59,292 nt of DNA from Marinifilum sp. N1E240. GTDB taxonomy: Bacteria; Bacteroidota; Bacteroidia; Bacteroidales; Marinifilaceae. The stretch spans positions 1 to 59,292 of the forward strand of contig NZ_WHKF01000013.1 of the NCBI RefSeq assembly GCF_009295825.1, given 5' to 3'. The position numbers and the translations under genes are program-made. Shown here in pieces: positions 1-8,824 of the stretch; positions within the stretch are counted from its first letter, which is position 1; each line of letters begins with the position of its first letter. The notes under the pieces were generated by a model. It was given only the letters and a program-made list of their open reading frames with translations, had not been told where the DNA came from and did no database searches.

Positions 1-2
1 AT

Positions 3-164
3 TACTGCTGTTTCTTACTGAAAAATGGAAATAGAATTTTTGTTACCAGTTTAAGCTTTCCTATTGAAAAAACCTTGAGAAAAAATAAGATCAATTTTAG
101 TAAGATTAAGATGATTATGCCTTACCTGGATAAAAAAATAGGTGAATTATTAGTTGAGAAGTGA
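3..164 (+). CDS. C-terminal fragment of an unknown protein (cut by window edge)
   Basis: An open frame runs from the left edge to a TGA at 162-164 and gives about 53 residues, basic and lysine-rich, ending in LLVEK. Its start lies outside the window. I recognise no family. It has the same strand and composition as the genes that follow, so it is probably the tail of another gene of the accessory stretch. It could also be a chance open frame, because it is short. Confidence 0.45.
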   Translation, partial: YCCFLLKNGNRIFVTSLSFPIEKTLRKNKINFSKIKMIMPYLDKKIGELLVEK

Positions 165-173
165 AAGTACAAC

Positions 174-532
174 CTACAACAAAAGTAACCGTTGCGCATC
201 CACATAAAATTAGATGAATAGAATATAAAAGCCTTAAAAGTTTGTCTCTTGGCAAGCTTTTAAGGCTTTGTTTTTTGCTTTTAGTTAGTGAAAAAGTACA
301 ATTATTGAGGTCTTAAAATGGATCTGTTACTTTTAGTAGGAAAGCAGCTTGAATTTGAATAGAAAGGCAATGGAATTTGGAAGGTCTATTACAGAAATGT
401 ATTTTTAGCTTACTTTAAGGAAGATAAATTAAGATCAAAAGAATCATCAACAAGGGTAGAGACTAGTTTCGTGTAAAGTCTACTCTTTAACTTGTGTAAA
501 GGATGTGCCTTAACGAACATTAAATCCAATAT
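174..532. repeat. Intergenic direct repeat, copy 1
   Basis: This non-coding stretch is repeated at about 1698-2024, with roughly nine of ten bases alike across long blocks. It starts with ACAACAAAAG and GTTGCGCATC, contains a hairpin with arms GCCTTAAAAG and CTTTTAAGGC followed by a T-rich tract (about 229-275), and ends in GGATGTGCCTTAACGAACAT. This copy carries a short extra segment near 478-500. The two copies flank the esterase gene as direct repeats, so recombination between them could delete or amplify it. No gene is seen in it. Confidence 0.75.
229..275 (+). terminator. Probable terminator within the direct repeat
   Basis: Arms GCCTTAAAAG and CTTTTAAGGC form a 10 bp stem followed by TTTGTTTTTT. 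The same structure occurs in the second repeat copy near 1756-1805. It would end transcripts from the preceding + strand gene. Confidence 0.55.
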
Positions 533-587
533 CGATAATTGGGTTGCAATTGAAAAATAAAACCGATAATTGTTTAAACCTAACTTA

Positions 588-1694
588 ATGAAGAAGATTT
601 TAGTTTTACTATTCACGTTATTTCAAACATCTGTATTCAGTCAAAGTAATGATAAACAGTTTGTTTTTACAGATACCATTCAATCAAAATATCTTAAAGA
701 TAGTAGGGTAATAAATATTTATCTGCCTACAAACTATTATAATTCAAATGATACTTACCCCTTACAAGTAGTACTAGGTGATTATTCAAGAACCCGTATG
801 TACTTTTCTGTTTCGGAATATCTAAGTCAAGCCTATCAAATTTTGGAGTTGAGTCAATTGCACACAATTCCTGAATCAATTGTAGTTGGAGTTGGCAATC
901 CAAACTCAAAAAACTTGAGCGAGTATAGTAAGTTTATTTCTCATGAAGTTATTCCTTTAATCGAAAGAAAATTTGGAAAGTGTCATTTTAAAGTAATAAT
1001 TGGGCATTCTATAGGTGGGGAATTGGTATTGCGTACTCTGCTAGCTGAAAATAGCCCGTTTCATGCTTTTTATAGTTCAGCTCCAATAAATTCTGAATAC
1101 TTTATCGAAGAATTAAGCAATGAAGATAAATTATCATTTTTAAGAGAGTCTAAAAAACGATTATTCATAGCTGCCAGCCAAAACGATTACTTTTACGAAG
1201 GAAATATAAAACTTATAAATACTATTAACCAAATAGATAGTGAAACATTTTTATTCGAATCAATTTTAAAATCTTCAGACAATCATCATACTATTTTTCC
1301 TGTTACCATAACAAATGCATTGTTCTTTATTTTTAAAGATTGGAAATTTACTATTCCCGAAAAAGACACTATAAACACAACAGAATTATTCTTAAAGTAT
1401 TATAAAAATATATCAGAGAAAGTAGGCATAGAGATAAGCCCACCAGAGTTTGATTTTTATTTATTAGCATACATTCTTAATGAGAGAAATCAAACGCAAG
1501 AAAAAATTAAATTATTAGAAACATGTAAAAAGTTTTATCCAAAAGCGATTAATGCCGACGCATATTTAGCAAGAACATATTATTCGATGGGTGATTTTAA
1601 AAAAGCAAAAATTCATAATGAGCAATCATTATTACTAAATCCAGATAATGAATTTACGATACAAACTAAAAAACTAATTGAGAAAAAGAAATAA
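588..1694 (+). CDS. Secreted esterase-like alpha/beta hydrolase with C-terminal TPR
   Basis: The protein resembles the esterase D / enterochelin esterase-like family. It has a signal peptide (MKKILVLLF, ending SVFSQS), the nucleophile motif GHSIGG about 60 residues into the hydrolase core, and a probable catalytic histidine in SSDNHHTIF. The last ~80 residues look like a TPR hairpin (YLARTYYSMGDFKKAKIHNE). The frame is open from 570, but ATG 588 gives a canonical signal peptide and is preferred. It would act in the periplasm or be secreted; the substrate is unknown. It is flanked on both sides by long direct repeats and no partner gene is adjacent, so it behaves like a single-gene cassette. 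Confidence 0.75.
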   Translation: MKKILVLLFTLFQTSVFSQSNDKQFVFTDTIQSKYLKDSRVINIYLPTNYYNSNDTYPLQVVLGDYSRTRMYFSVSEYLSQAYQILELSQLHTIPESIVVGVGNPNSKNLSEYSKFISHEVIPLIERKFGKCHFKVIIGHSIGGELVLRTLLAENSPFHAFYSSAPINSEYFIEELSNEDKLSFLRESKKRLFIAASQNDYFYEGNIKLINTINQIDSETFLFESILKSSDNHHTIFPVTITNALFFIFKDWKFTIPEKDTINTTELFLKYYKNISEKVGIEISPPEFDFYLLAYILNERNQTQEKIKLLETCKKFYPKAINADAYLARTYYSMGDFKKAKIHNEQSLLLNPDNEFTIQTKKLIEKKK

Positions 1695-1697
1695 AAA

Positions 1698-2024
1698 CGT
1701 CACACAACAAAAGCAAGCGTTGCGCATCTACATAAAATTAGATGAATGTATTATAAAAGCTTTAAAAGTTTGTCGATTGGCGAGCTTTTAAGGCTTTGTT
1801 TTTTGCTTTCAATTCTTGAATAAGTAAAATAATAGGTCTTAAAAAAGATCTTTTGCTTTTAGAGGGAATGCAGCTTGAATTTGAATAGAAAGGCAATGGA
1901 ATTTGGAAGGTCTATTATAGAAATGTATTTTTAGGCTACTTTAAGGAAGATAAATTAAGATCAAAAGAATCATCAACAAGTGGAGAGACTAGTTTCGTGT
2001 AAAGGATGTGCCTTAACGAACATT
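1698..2024. repeat. Intergenic direct repeat, copy 2
   Basis: This is the second copy of the repeat at 174-532. It contains ACAACAAAAG, GTTGCGCATC, the GCTTTAAAAG/CTTTTAAGGC terminator-like hairpin, and GGATGTGCCTTAACGAACAT. It spans the gap between the esterase and the alarmone hydrolase and runs into the start of an open frame that can be read upstream of the hydrolase. Because the first copy is non-coding, the N-terminal extension of that frame is not considered protein. Confidence 0.75.
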
Positions 2025-2102
2025 GAAGACGATGAAATATCAAAGAATTCTTCTTATAAAATAAAGCGATATTTGATAATAAAATCTATTGAGACATATA
2101 TT

Positions 2103-2645
2103 ATGATACAAGATAAATACCAGGAAGCAATAAAATTCGCTGCAGAGAAGCATAAAAATCAAAAAATGCCAGGAACGGAATCGAATTATTTACTTCATAT
2201 ATCTAATGTGGCTATGGAGGTTCTGATTGCGTATAAGGAAGAACAAAATTTTGATATCGACACAGCCATACAATTAGCCATATTACATGATACACTTGAA
2301 GATACAAATACAGAATTTGAGGAATTAAAAGTAAAGTTTGGAGAATGCATTGCTTTAGGAGTAGCAGCTCTATCTAAAAATGAAAGCTTGCCTTCAAAAA
2401 CTGAACAGATGGAAGATAGTCTTGACAGAATTAACAAGTTGTCTAAGGAAGTTGGAATAGTAAAATTAGCTGATAGAATAACAAATTTACAAGAACCACC
2501 TCATTATTGGACTAACGAAAAAAAAATGACTTATCGTAGAGAAGCTGAAATAATAAATCAAGCTTTAGAAAATAAGAATAAGTACTTAAACAAAAGATTA
2601 GATTTTAAGATTTCTGACTATAAAAAATATATAAATAACGATTAA
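2103..2645 (+). CDS. HD-domain (p)ppGpp hydrolase-like protein (small alarmone hydrolase)
   Basis: At 180 residues it is the usual size of MESH1-type small alarmone hydrolases. Motifs seen are HISNVA near residue 25, LHDTLEDT (the HD plus ED signature), and VKLADRITNL, matching the RelA/SpoT hydrolase domain; no synthetase domain is present. It would hydrolyse (p)ppGpp or related pyrophosphorylated nucleotides in the cytosol. The frame stays open upstream to 1980, but that part lies in the intergenic repeat, so ATG 2103 (MIQDKYQEAIKF) is chosen. It stands alone; a toxin-neutralising role is possible, but no synthetase-type toxin gene is seen next to it. Confidence 0.75.
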   Translation: MIQDKYQEAIKFAAEKHKNQKMPGTESNYLLHISNVAMEVLIAYKEEQNFDIDTAIQLAILHDTLEDTNTEFEELKVKFGECIALGVAALSKNESLPSKTEQMEDSLDRINKLSKEVGIVKLADRITNLQEPPHYWTNEKKMTYRREAEIINQALENKNKYLNKRLDFKISDYKKYINND

Positions 2646-2649
2646 CCAC

Positions 2650-2765
2650 TGGCTACCTCAATGTGTATAATTAATGGCGGGTTCTCGCATTTAATTATCG
2701 GTCCTGCCGGATAGAAATTGTCTCTGATAATCCGCCACTAAATCGCAGACTTAAGGTTAGGCATA
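2650..2765. repeat. Imperfect long palindrome ending in GTTAGGC
   Basis: The gap after the alarmone hydrolase folds as a long imperfect stem: TGGCGGGTTCTC near 2672 pairs with GATAATCCGCCA near 2735, and GTTAGGC follows at about 2757. This is reminiscent of an integron attC site (3' consensus GTTRRRY), but the upstream partner is only weakly complementary and no integrase is present in the window. Confidence 0.3.
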
Positions 2766-2784
2766 AAGCTAAAGACATAAGATT

Positions 2785-3237
2785 ATGAAGCTAATACTAA
2801 TACTTTCATTTTTTATTTTATTTATTTCTAATGTTCATGGACAGATACGCACGATAACAGGGACTGTAATTAATGAAGACTTGGAACGAATTCCTTATGT
2901 AAGTATTTATAGTGCAGATACGATAAAGATTGGGGAAGCTAATATCGATGGATATTTTGATATTTCTATAAAAGAAGAAACTAATCGGTTGATGTTTGGT
3001 TTTGTAGGAATGGAATGGTTGACTATTAGGTTTGCTGACAATTGTAACAAGTTTGAAATAATAATGATGTCGAAATGGTTTTATGATTTTATATCACTTA
3101 GAAAGGCTGATAGGCTCAGAAAGAAAAGATTCGATAAACTTCCTGAACTTCGTAAAAAAGCATTTGAACAAGGAGTATTTAAATCTGACTCTCTAAATTA
3201 TAGTCAGGAATTTGTGCGCTATAGTGGTTTTAAGTGA
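2785..3237 (+). CDS. Secreted protein with carboxypeptidase-regulatory-like domain
   Basis: 150 residues. A signal peptide (MKLILILSFFILFIS, cleaved after NVHG) is followed by a beta-rich segment ITGTVINEDLERIPYVSIY and IGEANIDGYFDISI, typical of the CarboxypepD_reg-like domain common in Bacteroidota surface proteins. The C-terminal 60 residues are basic and helical (ADRLRKKRFDKLPELRKKAF) with no recognised family. It is a single gene with no obvious partner. Function is unknown. Confidence 0.65.
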   Translation: MKLILILSFFILFISNVHGQIRTITGTVINEDLERIPYVSIYSADTIKIGEANIDGYFDISIKEETNRLMFGFVGMEWLTIRFADNCNKFEIIMMSKWFYDFISLRKADRLRKKRFDKLPELRKKAFEQGVFKSDSLNYSQEFVRYSGFK

Positions 3238-3309
3238 AACACTAAATAGTATTGTAAATGCTTTTAATCAACCAATAGAATTGTACAGCAATCAAGTATT
3301 CGAAAAAAA

Positions 3310-3825
3310 ATGATAAAGTGGTATAGAAATTTAATTGATAAAGTACTGAATGAAAAACCTTATTTCGGGATAGGATATCGGGAAGGTAAATACAAAGCAA
3401 TGATATTTCTGCCGCCATTGGTTTTATTATTTGCTGTTATTTTGGGGCTGGCAGTTTTCTTTTCTAATTTCAAATCCTATCAAAGGAGTTGGCGCGCCAA
3501 AATGAATACAAACGAGATTGTGGTTCGCTGCGATTCATCAATTCAAGGGGATAGTATTAAGATTGAATGGAAAAATTCTTTTCCACCTGCAAAAGTTGTG
3601 TTTTACAATGGAGAACAGGCTGATGTAAATATCAATAAAAGGGGATACAATTACTTTACGGTTTCTTATTTAGGACAAAAGATTGGTACCTACGAGCAAT
3701 TTAAAAGTGATTATTGGTCCTATCATAAATATGAATTTTTAATAAAAATGGATAGCAGTGATACGCCACAATCTGCACTACAAATTGAAGGGAAATATCA
3801 TAAATGCAAGCTTGCTGCTGAGTAA
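3310..3825 (+). CDS. Unknown single-pass membrane protein
   Basis: 171 residues. A cytoplasmic N-terminus of ~30 residues is followed by one strong membrane segment (MIFLPPLVLLFAVILGLAVFF) and a soluble, probably extracytoplasmic domain of ~110 residues rich in aromatic residues and lysine. I recognise no family. The following lipoprotein gene starts 15 bp downstream, so the two may be co-transcribed. Confidence 0.6.
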   Translation: MIKWYRNLIDKVLNEKPYFGIGYREGKYKAMIFLPPLVLLFAVILGLAVFFSNFKSYQRSWRAKMNTNEIVVRCDSSIQGDSIKIEWKNSFPPAKVVFYNGEQADVNINKRGYNYFTVSYLGQKIGTYEQFKSDYWSYHKYEFLIKMDSSDTPQSALQIEGKYHKCKLAAE

Positions 3826-3840
3826 ACAAACGAACTACAC

Positions 3841-4977
3841 ATGAGAATATACCTACTACTGCTTTTTGCACTGATGCTTTTTGCTTGTAAGAATGGATCT
3901 AAAAACGAAACGGATAAGAACAGTAATAGTTTAATTGCAAGTGAAAAGTCTGGAATTGATTCTACATTGATAAAAAAAAGGCAAGCTGATTCATTAGCAA
4001 ATTTGATGTCTGTAAGATCGAATTTGAAAATTAAATCTTTTGAAATAATTGAATACGGAAAGTTTCCAGGGTATTCGAAAAAGACATTGATAACTCTTGA
4101 TTCGGTATTTGTTATTGAAAAACCGATAAGGAATGATTCATTAAAGGGGATTGTTTATCAGGCAAGTGATCCCTATTTATTAGCAAGTGTATCGGCTGTT
4201 GTAGAAAGTAAATTTTCCGAGAATATTGTTTTCTGCGAAGAGCAATCTTATTATTCTGAAAGCAGAGGTTCATTTGTGAGGTTGAATGTTGACTTTAAAA
4301 ATGGTTTAAAAACCAATTTATCATTCGAAAATTGCAAGTCGAAATCGCTTAAAGAAGTTGTAAATGTTCTAAATGGAGTCTTACCTAAAGAGAACACTAT
4401 AAAATTACCATTGAAGACAATTGTTGATTTAACAATGCCACCCGATAGCGTAAAGACCTGGAAGAAATTAAAAAGTATTGCGAAATACAATGATAAGACC
4501 AGCTTTACATTATCTGAATTTGATAAAAGTAAATTAGTTCGCTTAGACTCTACAGTATTCGGAAAGAAAATTCATGAAACCTATGCTTTAAAATCTAGTT
4601 ACATTATTGCTGTAAAGCCAAATATAGGTGAGTTTTATCCTTGTGTTGTTTATGGACAGCAGTTTGATTGCGGGCAGGTTACAAATTTTATTGCCATATG
4701 TACGCTAGATTCTTTATTACAAAAAAGGGGAACATTTGATGTGATTGCCGGAGAATGGTCTGACTTTGAGGGGGATTGTCAATACAGTAGTGAGCTATCG
4801 GATTCTATCATAAACAAAAATTCATCCTATTCTTTTGATGTATCGGCTGAGGAATTAAGAAGAGATGATAACATAAAGTCTTTTGATATTAAAGAGAAGC
4901 TAGTAATTAATAGGAAGGGTGAGATTCTTACAATAGAAAAGGATACATTAAATGTTAAGTATTTCGGCAAACAATAA
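3841..4977 (+). CDS. Unknown lipoprotein
   Basis: 378 residues. The lipobox LFAC at residues 13-16 follows a short hydrophobic signal, so the protein should be lipid-anchored. A Ser/Asn/Lys-rich linker follows, then a mixed alpha/beta region with no family I recognise. Several cysteines occur (CEEQ, ENCKS, YPCVV, DCGQV, ICTLD, GDCQY), which may form disulfides. It lies 15 bp after the membrane-protein gene. Confidence 0.6.
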   Translation: MRIYLLLLFALMLFACKNGSKNETDKNSNSLIASEKSGIDSTLIKKRQADSLANLMSVRSNLKIKSFEIIEYGKFPGYSKKTLITLDSVFVIEKPIRNDSLKGIVYQASDPYLLASVSAVVESKFSENIVFCEEQSYYSESRGSFVRLNVDFKNGLKTNLSFENCKSKSLKEVVNVLNGVLPKENTIKLPLKTIVDLTMPPDSVKTWKKLKSIAKYNDKTSFTLSEFDKSKLVRLDSTVFGKKIHETYALKSSYIIAVKPNIGEFYPCVVYGQQFDCGQVTNFIAICTLDSLLQKRGTFDVIAGEWSDFEGDCQYSSELSDSIINKNSSYSFDVSAEELRRDDNIKSFDIKEKLVINRKGEILTIEKDTLNVKYFGKQ

Positions 4978-5022
4978 ATTATTTCTCTGTACATACATTC
5001 AAAGTAGAAATCTGAAATATAC

Positions 5023-5721
5023 ATGGACGGTAAGGAAAAAAGATATTTAGAATTAGGTCTATCATCAGGACAAATAAAAGTTAAAATGAAAACTCCACTT
5101 TTCGGATTGGCTTTGATATTTTTTCTATTTAGCTATTTGTCTTCAGATGTTGTTAGTGAAACAAGCCTTGACAAGTTAGAAGATCAAGTAATTGAAAATC
5201 CACCCAGACATAAGGAGTATAGCGGAGGAAAGAGTGGCAGGCATTACAGTTGCAAGATAAAACTAGAGAACTCTACTCATAAATTTGTGATTGATGGGGT
5301 AGATTATCAGTATGTTAATTTTGAAGGACTTTATAGAAATATAAGGAAAGGTGATGTTGTTAGCTTACTGGTATATAAAGATGATATCTACTCGATTAAG
5401 AAAGATGGAGTTGATTATTGCAATTTAGAAGCTGCAAATGAACATCGAAAAAATAATAAAGCCTCAATAAGATGGATAGCAGGAATAGCGTCAATCTTTT
5501 TCGGATTTGGGGCAATTTTGGAAAGATTTAAAAAGGTGAGGGAATATTACAATAACAAAATTAAATTTTCATGGGGATGTCTTTCTGTTGGAGTGGTAAT
5601 TATTTCATTTTTCGCTATAAACCTTTTTATTGGAGCTCGTTATGTAACCAATAAGTACGATCATGATAAATCTTACAAAGAGATTTTAAGAAAATATGAA
5701 TATAGACCCAACAGTGGGTAA
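5023..5721 (+). CDS. Unknown membrane protein with three hydrophobic segments
   Basis: 232 residues. Hydrophobic segments occur near residues 24-43 (PLFGLALIFFLFSYLSS), 142-160 (WIAGIASIFFGFGAIL) and 184-203 (LSVGVVIISFFAINLFI), with a soluble stretch of ~90 residues between the first two that includes Cys residues. It has no family I recognise. Its 3' end and the ~30 bp after the stop are repeated near 8372-8497, where the rest of the gene is missing. Confidence 0.6.
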   Translation: MDGKEKRYLELGLSSGQIKVKMKTPLFGLALIFFLFSYLSSDVVSETSLDKLEDQVIENPPRHKEYSGGKSGRHYSCKIKLENSTHKFVIDGVDYQYVNFEGLYRNIRKGDVVSLLVYKDDIYSIKKDGVDYCNLEAANEHRKNNKASIRWIAGIASIFFGFGAILERFKKVREYYNNKIKFSWGCLSVGVVIISFFAINLFIGARYVTNKYDHDKSYKEILRKYEYRPNSG

Positions 5722-5902
5722 CAAAAGACAAAATTTATGGGTGGTGATGCTCAAACTTAAAGGATAGCACAATTAATAAACATCAACAAGTCAATTAAAA
5801 ATGGTTTGCTTTAATTCGTTTATCAAAACAGGTGGTGTAAATCATGAGACTTGTGCAATTGCAAACTATTGTCTGGTAGGTACATTTAAAACAGTGTAAA
5901 TA

Positions 5903-6943
5903 ATGAAATTTAGTATACTAATATTGGGGATTTTTTTAATAGTTTCTTGTCAAACACATCAACAGAAAGATTCTGATTCTTATAATGATTTAAAATCGGA
6001 AATTGATTCTATAATAATTAACAGTAGTTTTAACGGAGTAGTACTATTAACAAAAGATACTGCAAGAATATACTCGAAAGCAGTTGGCTATTCCGATATA
6101 GAAAACAAGATTCCAATTAAGTTGGATGATCAGTTTGTTATTGGTTCAATTAGTAAACAAATAACTGCTGTATTAATATTGAGAGAATATGAAAACGGTA
6201 AAATTAAACTTGATGATAAAATTGATCAATATTTAAGCGATATCGACCAAACGTGGGTTAAAGAGGTAACAATTCATCAATTACTAACTCATACTCATGG
6301 TATTGTTGCTATAAATAAGCCGTTGGAATTTAAGCAGGGTTCACGTTTCCATTATTCCCAATTAGGCTATGAATTACTTGCAAATATTCTTGAAAAAGTG
6401 ACTTCAAAAACATTCAATGAATTGTCAACTGAATTATTTAACAAGTATGGTTTAACACATACTTTTCATCCAGATAATAAAGAATTTAAAAATCTGGTTA
6501 AAGGATATCGAGAAACTAAAAATGGGAAGTTAAAATATTGTTCAAATAGTTTATTTAATTACGTGCCTGCAGGTTCATTTATATCAAGCGTTGAGGATTT
6601 AAACAGGTGGAATCAATATTTGCATTCTGGTAAACTTGTCAAAAAAGAAAGCTTAGAATTAATGAAGACAAAATTCGCAACAAGAATTCACCCGATTTTT
6701 GGAACCGTTGAATATGGTTATGGTTTGCTTTTTAAAGATGGAGAAGAAAACATACAAATTGGAGCATTGGGTTATGCTCCGGGCTTTGTTTCTGCTTGCT
6801 ATTATTATCCTCAATCAAAACTGAATGTATCTGTTTTGCAAAACACTGCCACTAATTTAGATGATTTTAAAAAGACATTTAAAGTACATACTGAACTAAT
6901 GGAATTAATTAAAAAACAAACACCCAATATTTTGAATAAGTAA
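5903..6943 (+). CDS. Serine hydrolase / class C beta-lactamase-family lipoprotein
   Basis: 346 residues. A lipobox ends in LIVSC16. The beta-lactamase/D-alanyl-peptidase fold is indicated by SxxK in GSISKQ (S82, K85), the helix that follows, LLTHTHGI, and YSQLGYELL in place of the usual YSN. The third motif normally HxG is GALGYAPGF here, so one active-site residue is not canonical. The protein is probably a periplasmic or outer-membrane esterase or peptidase; beta-lactam resistance should not be assumed. It is a single gene with long flanking gaps. Confidence 0.75.
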   Translation: MKFSILILGIFLIVSCQTHQQKDSDSYNDLKSEIDSIIINSSFNGVVLLTKDTARIYSKAVGYSDIENKIPIKLDDQFVIGSISKQITAVLILREYENGKIKLDDKIDQYLSDIDQTWVKEVTIHQLLTHTHGIVAINKPLEFKQGSRFHYSQLGYELLANILEKVTSKTFNELSTELFNKYGLTHTFHPDNKEFKNLVKGYRETKNGKLKYCSNSLFNYVPAGSFISSVEDLNRWNQYLHSGKLVKKESLELMKTKFATRIHPIFGTVEYGYGLLFKDGEENIQIGALGYAPGFVSACYYYPQSKLNVSVLQNTATNLDDFKKTFKVHTELMELIKKQTPNILNK

Positions 6944-7126
6944 TGGCAGAAAATGGGGTAAATATTAAAGTTTGTATCCCGATCGAACTATGATAGGAAA
7001 GTGTCATACAGTCTGTTACTGCTTATACAATTTATGGTTGGACTCAATTGTATTTTGTTAATAGTATTTACTTGTAACTTTTCAATTGGTAGAAGCGTCG
7101 TATCCCGATAAAGAAAAAAATAATTA

Positions 7127-8293
7127 ATGGGGAATCAAGCAAACCGAAATCTTTGGATAGATTATTTACGATCAGCAATTACTGTTTTGGTAGTTGCGCA
7201 TCACTCATCTCATGCATACACAACCTTTGCAACTTTTGACAAGAAAGCTTATATCAATTCAACTCACGCTATTGTTGATATAAAAAGATGGATTGGTATG
7301 GATTTGTTTCAGAATTTTAATGATATTTTTTTTATGTCTCTTATGTTTTTAATAGGGGGATTATTCCTAATTAAGAGCATCAACAAAAAAGGAGAGACAA
7401 ATTTTATAAAAGATAGATTCTATCGATTGTTTATTCCATTTCTTTTGCTGGGAACATTCTTTATGCTAATTGCTTATTTCCCCTCTTACTATGTAGCTCA
7501 TAATAATGTTGACATTATTGCTTATGTGAATGATTTCTTTTGGGTAGAAAAATGGCCTGTTGGACCACCTTGGTTTATATGGGTATTGTTTCTTTTTAAT
7601 CTCTTGTTTGCATTGTTTTATAAAATAGGTGAGAAAATAGGAATATCATTTTCCAATGCAGGAAATAAACCTTTTACTTTTTTCATTATTTTGTTTTTGG
7701 TCTCTTTTCTGCTTTATGTTCCAATGGCGTATAATTTTGGGGCAGGTGCATGGGTGGGAGTTGGTCCATTTGATTTTCAGTTAAGCCGAATACTTCTGTA
7801 CTTCGGATATTTTGTACTTGGTATTTTTATTGGGAAAACCGATTTTAATAAAAATATATTTTCAACAGAATCGCGAATTGTAAAAATGTGGTGGTTTTGG
7901 TTATTGCTTTCTTTGATGATTTATTTTATGTTGACAATAATGAGTGATCAATTAACTCAATTTGTAAAAGATAATAAGATAAGAGAGTTTAATGCCTGGA
8001 TGATTTATTATACAATCTATGTATTGTCATGTACAATAAGTTGCATCGCATTTATCACAGGTTTTAGAAAGCTTATTATTGCAGAAAAACTTTGGTGGAG
8101 TTCATTGTCCGAAAATGCTTACTTGATTTATTTAATCCATTATATTTTCGTGATCTGGTGTCAATTTTTACTTATGAAGTTTAACATTCCTGCTCTTGTT
8201 AAGTTTTTAATAACTTTTACACTTGCCCTTTCATTAAGTTGGGTGTGCAGTAATATGCTAAGGAAGATAAGAGTAGTGAATAAATATTTATAA
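7127..8293 (+). CDS. Acyltransferase 3 family membrane protein
   Basis: 388 residues with about ten hydrophobic segments. The N-terminal IDYLRSAITVLVVAHHSSHA contains the arginine and the histidine pair typical of Acyl_transf_3 proteins, followed by the family-like pattern of loops such as PVGPPWFIWVLFLFNLLF. Members O-acylate cell-surface sugars or other extracytoplasmic acceptors, drawing acyl groups across the membrane. The acceptor here is unknown; no polysaccharide gene lies next to it. Confidence 0.75.
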   Translation: MGNQANRNLWIDYLRSAITVLVVAHHSSHAYTTFATFDKKAYINSTHAIVDIKRWIGMDLFQNFNDIFFMSLMFLIGGLFLIKSINKKGETNFIKDRFYRLFIPFLLLGTFFMLIAYFPSYYVAHNNVDIIAYVNDFFWVEKWPVGPPWFIWVLFLFNLLFALFYKIGEKIGISFSNAGNKPFTFFIILFLVSFLLYVPMAYNFGAGAWVGVGPFDFQLSRILLYFGYFVLGIFIGKTDFNKNIFSTESRIVKMWWFWLLLSLMIYFMLTIMSDQLTQFVKDNKIREFNAWMIYYTIYVLSCTISCIAFITGFRKLIIAEKLWWSSLSENAYLIYLIHYIFVIWCQFLLMKFNIPALVKFLITFTLALSLSWVCSNMLRKIRVVNKYL

Positions 8294-8371
8294 TTAGGAA
8301 AGTGTCGGGTATTCATTGTAATTATTGTTTGGCTATTAGCTCTTGTTTTTCGAATGGTTTTGTAGTAAGTA

Positions 8372-8497
8372 TTTTTATTGGAGCTCGTTATGTAACCAAT
8401 AAGTACGATCATGATAAATCCTACAAAGAGATTTTGAGAAAATATGAATATAGATCCAACAGTGGGTAACAAAAGACAAGAGCTATGGGTGGTGATG
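8372..8497 (+). pseudogene. 3'-end remnant of the membrane-protein gene at 5023-5721
   Basis: This stretch matches 5624-5750 with only a handful of substitutions. It encodes the last ~32 residues (FIGARYVTNKYDHDKSYKEI, ending NSG and a stop) and then the same ~30 bp after the stop (GGGTAACAAAAGACAA, GGGTGGTGATG). The upstream five-sixths of the gene are absent and it has no start codon. It looks like the leftover of a duplicated gene, or a conserved gene-end plus spacer block shared by cassettes. Confidence 0.75.
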
Positions 8498-8605
8498 TTT
8501 AATTGGATAAAAATCAAATACAATATACACAAGTGACTTTGGTAAGGTGGTAATTGTACATTGCTCGAAGTTAAAAAAGGAAGATAAACTAATAATACAA
8601 TACTT

Positions 8606-8824
8606 ATGAAATCAATAAAGTTTGGAAAATTAATTTTCAATAGAAAGGCTATATTTTTAATTGCCTTTTGTCTTTTTCTTAATGGCGTTTTGATTGGAGC
8701 CTTGGTTGCTTATAATCAGGATGCTAATGAGTCGATAAATGTGATTCTGTTGCTATTTATGATATTTTTACCTTATCTGCTTTTTTATAAGAGTATTGGA
8801 AAAAACATTACTGAAATGAATTGA
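8606..8824 (+). CDS. Small two-helix membrane protein, unknown
   Basis: 72 residues with two membrane segments (AIFLIAFCLFLNGVLIGALV and VILLLFMIFLPYLLFY) joined by a short polar loop. No family recognised. It follows the gene remnant and has the strand and composition of the other accessory genes. Confidence 0.5.
   Translation: MKSIKFGKLIFNRKAIFLIAFCLFLNGVLIGALVAYNQDANESINVILLLFMIFLPYLLFYKSIGKNITEMN

Noticed and set aside
1980-2102. N-terminal extension of the alarmone hydrolase
   Set aside because: It is encoded by DNA repeated at 460-532, where it is non-coding, and homologues of this family start at about MIQDKYQ.
8161-8640. 159-codon - strand frame
   Set aside because: It runs antisense across the acyltransferase 3' end, the gene remnant and the start of the next gene; no family match.
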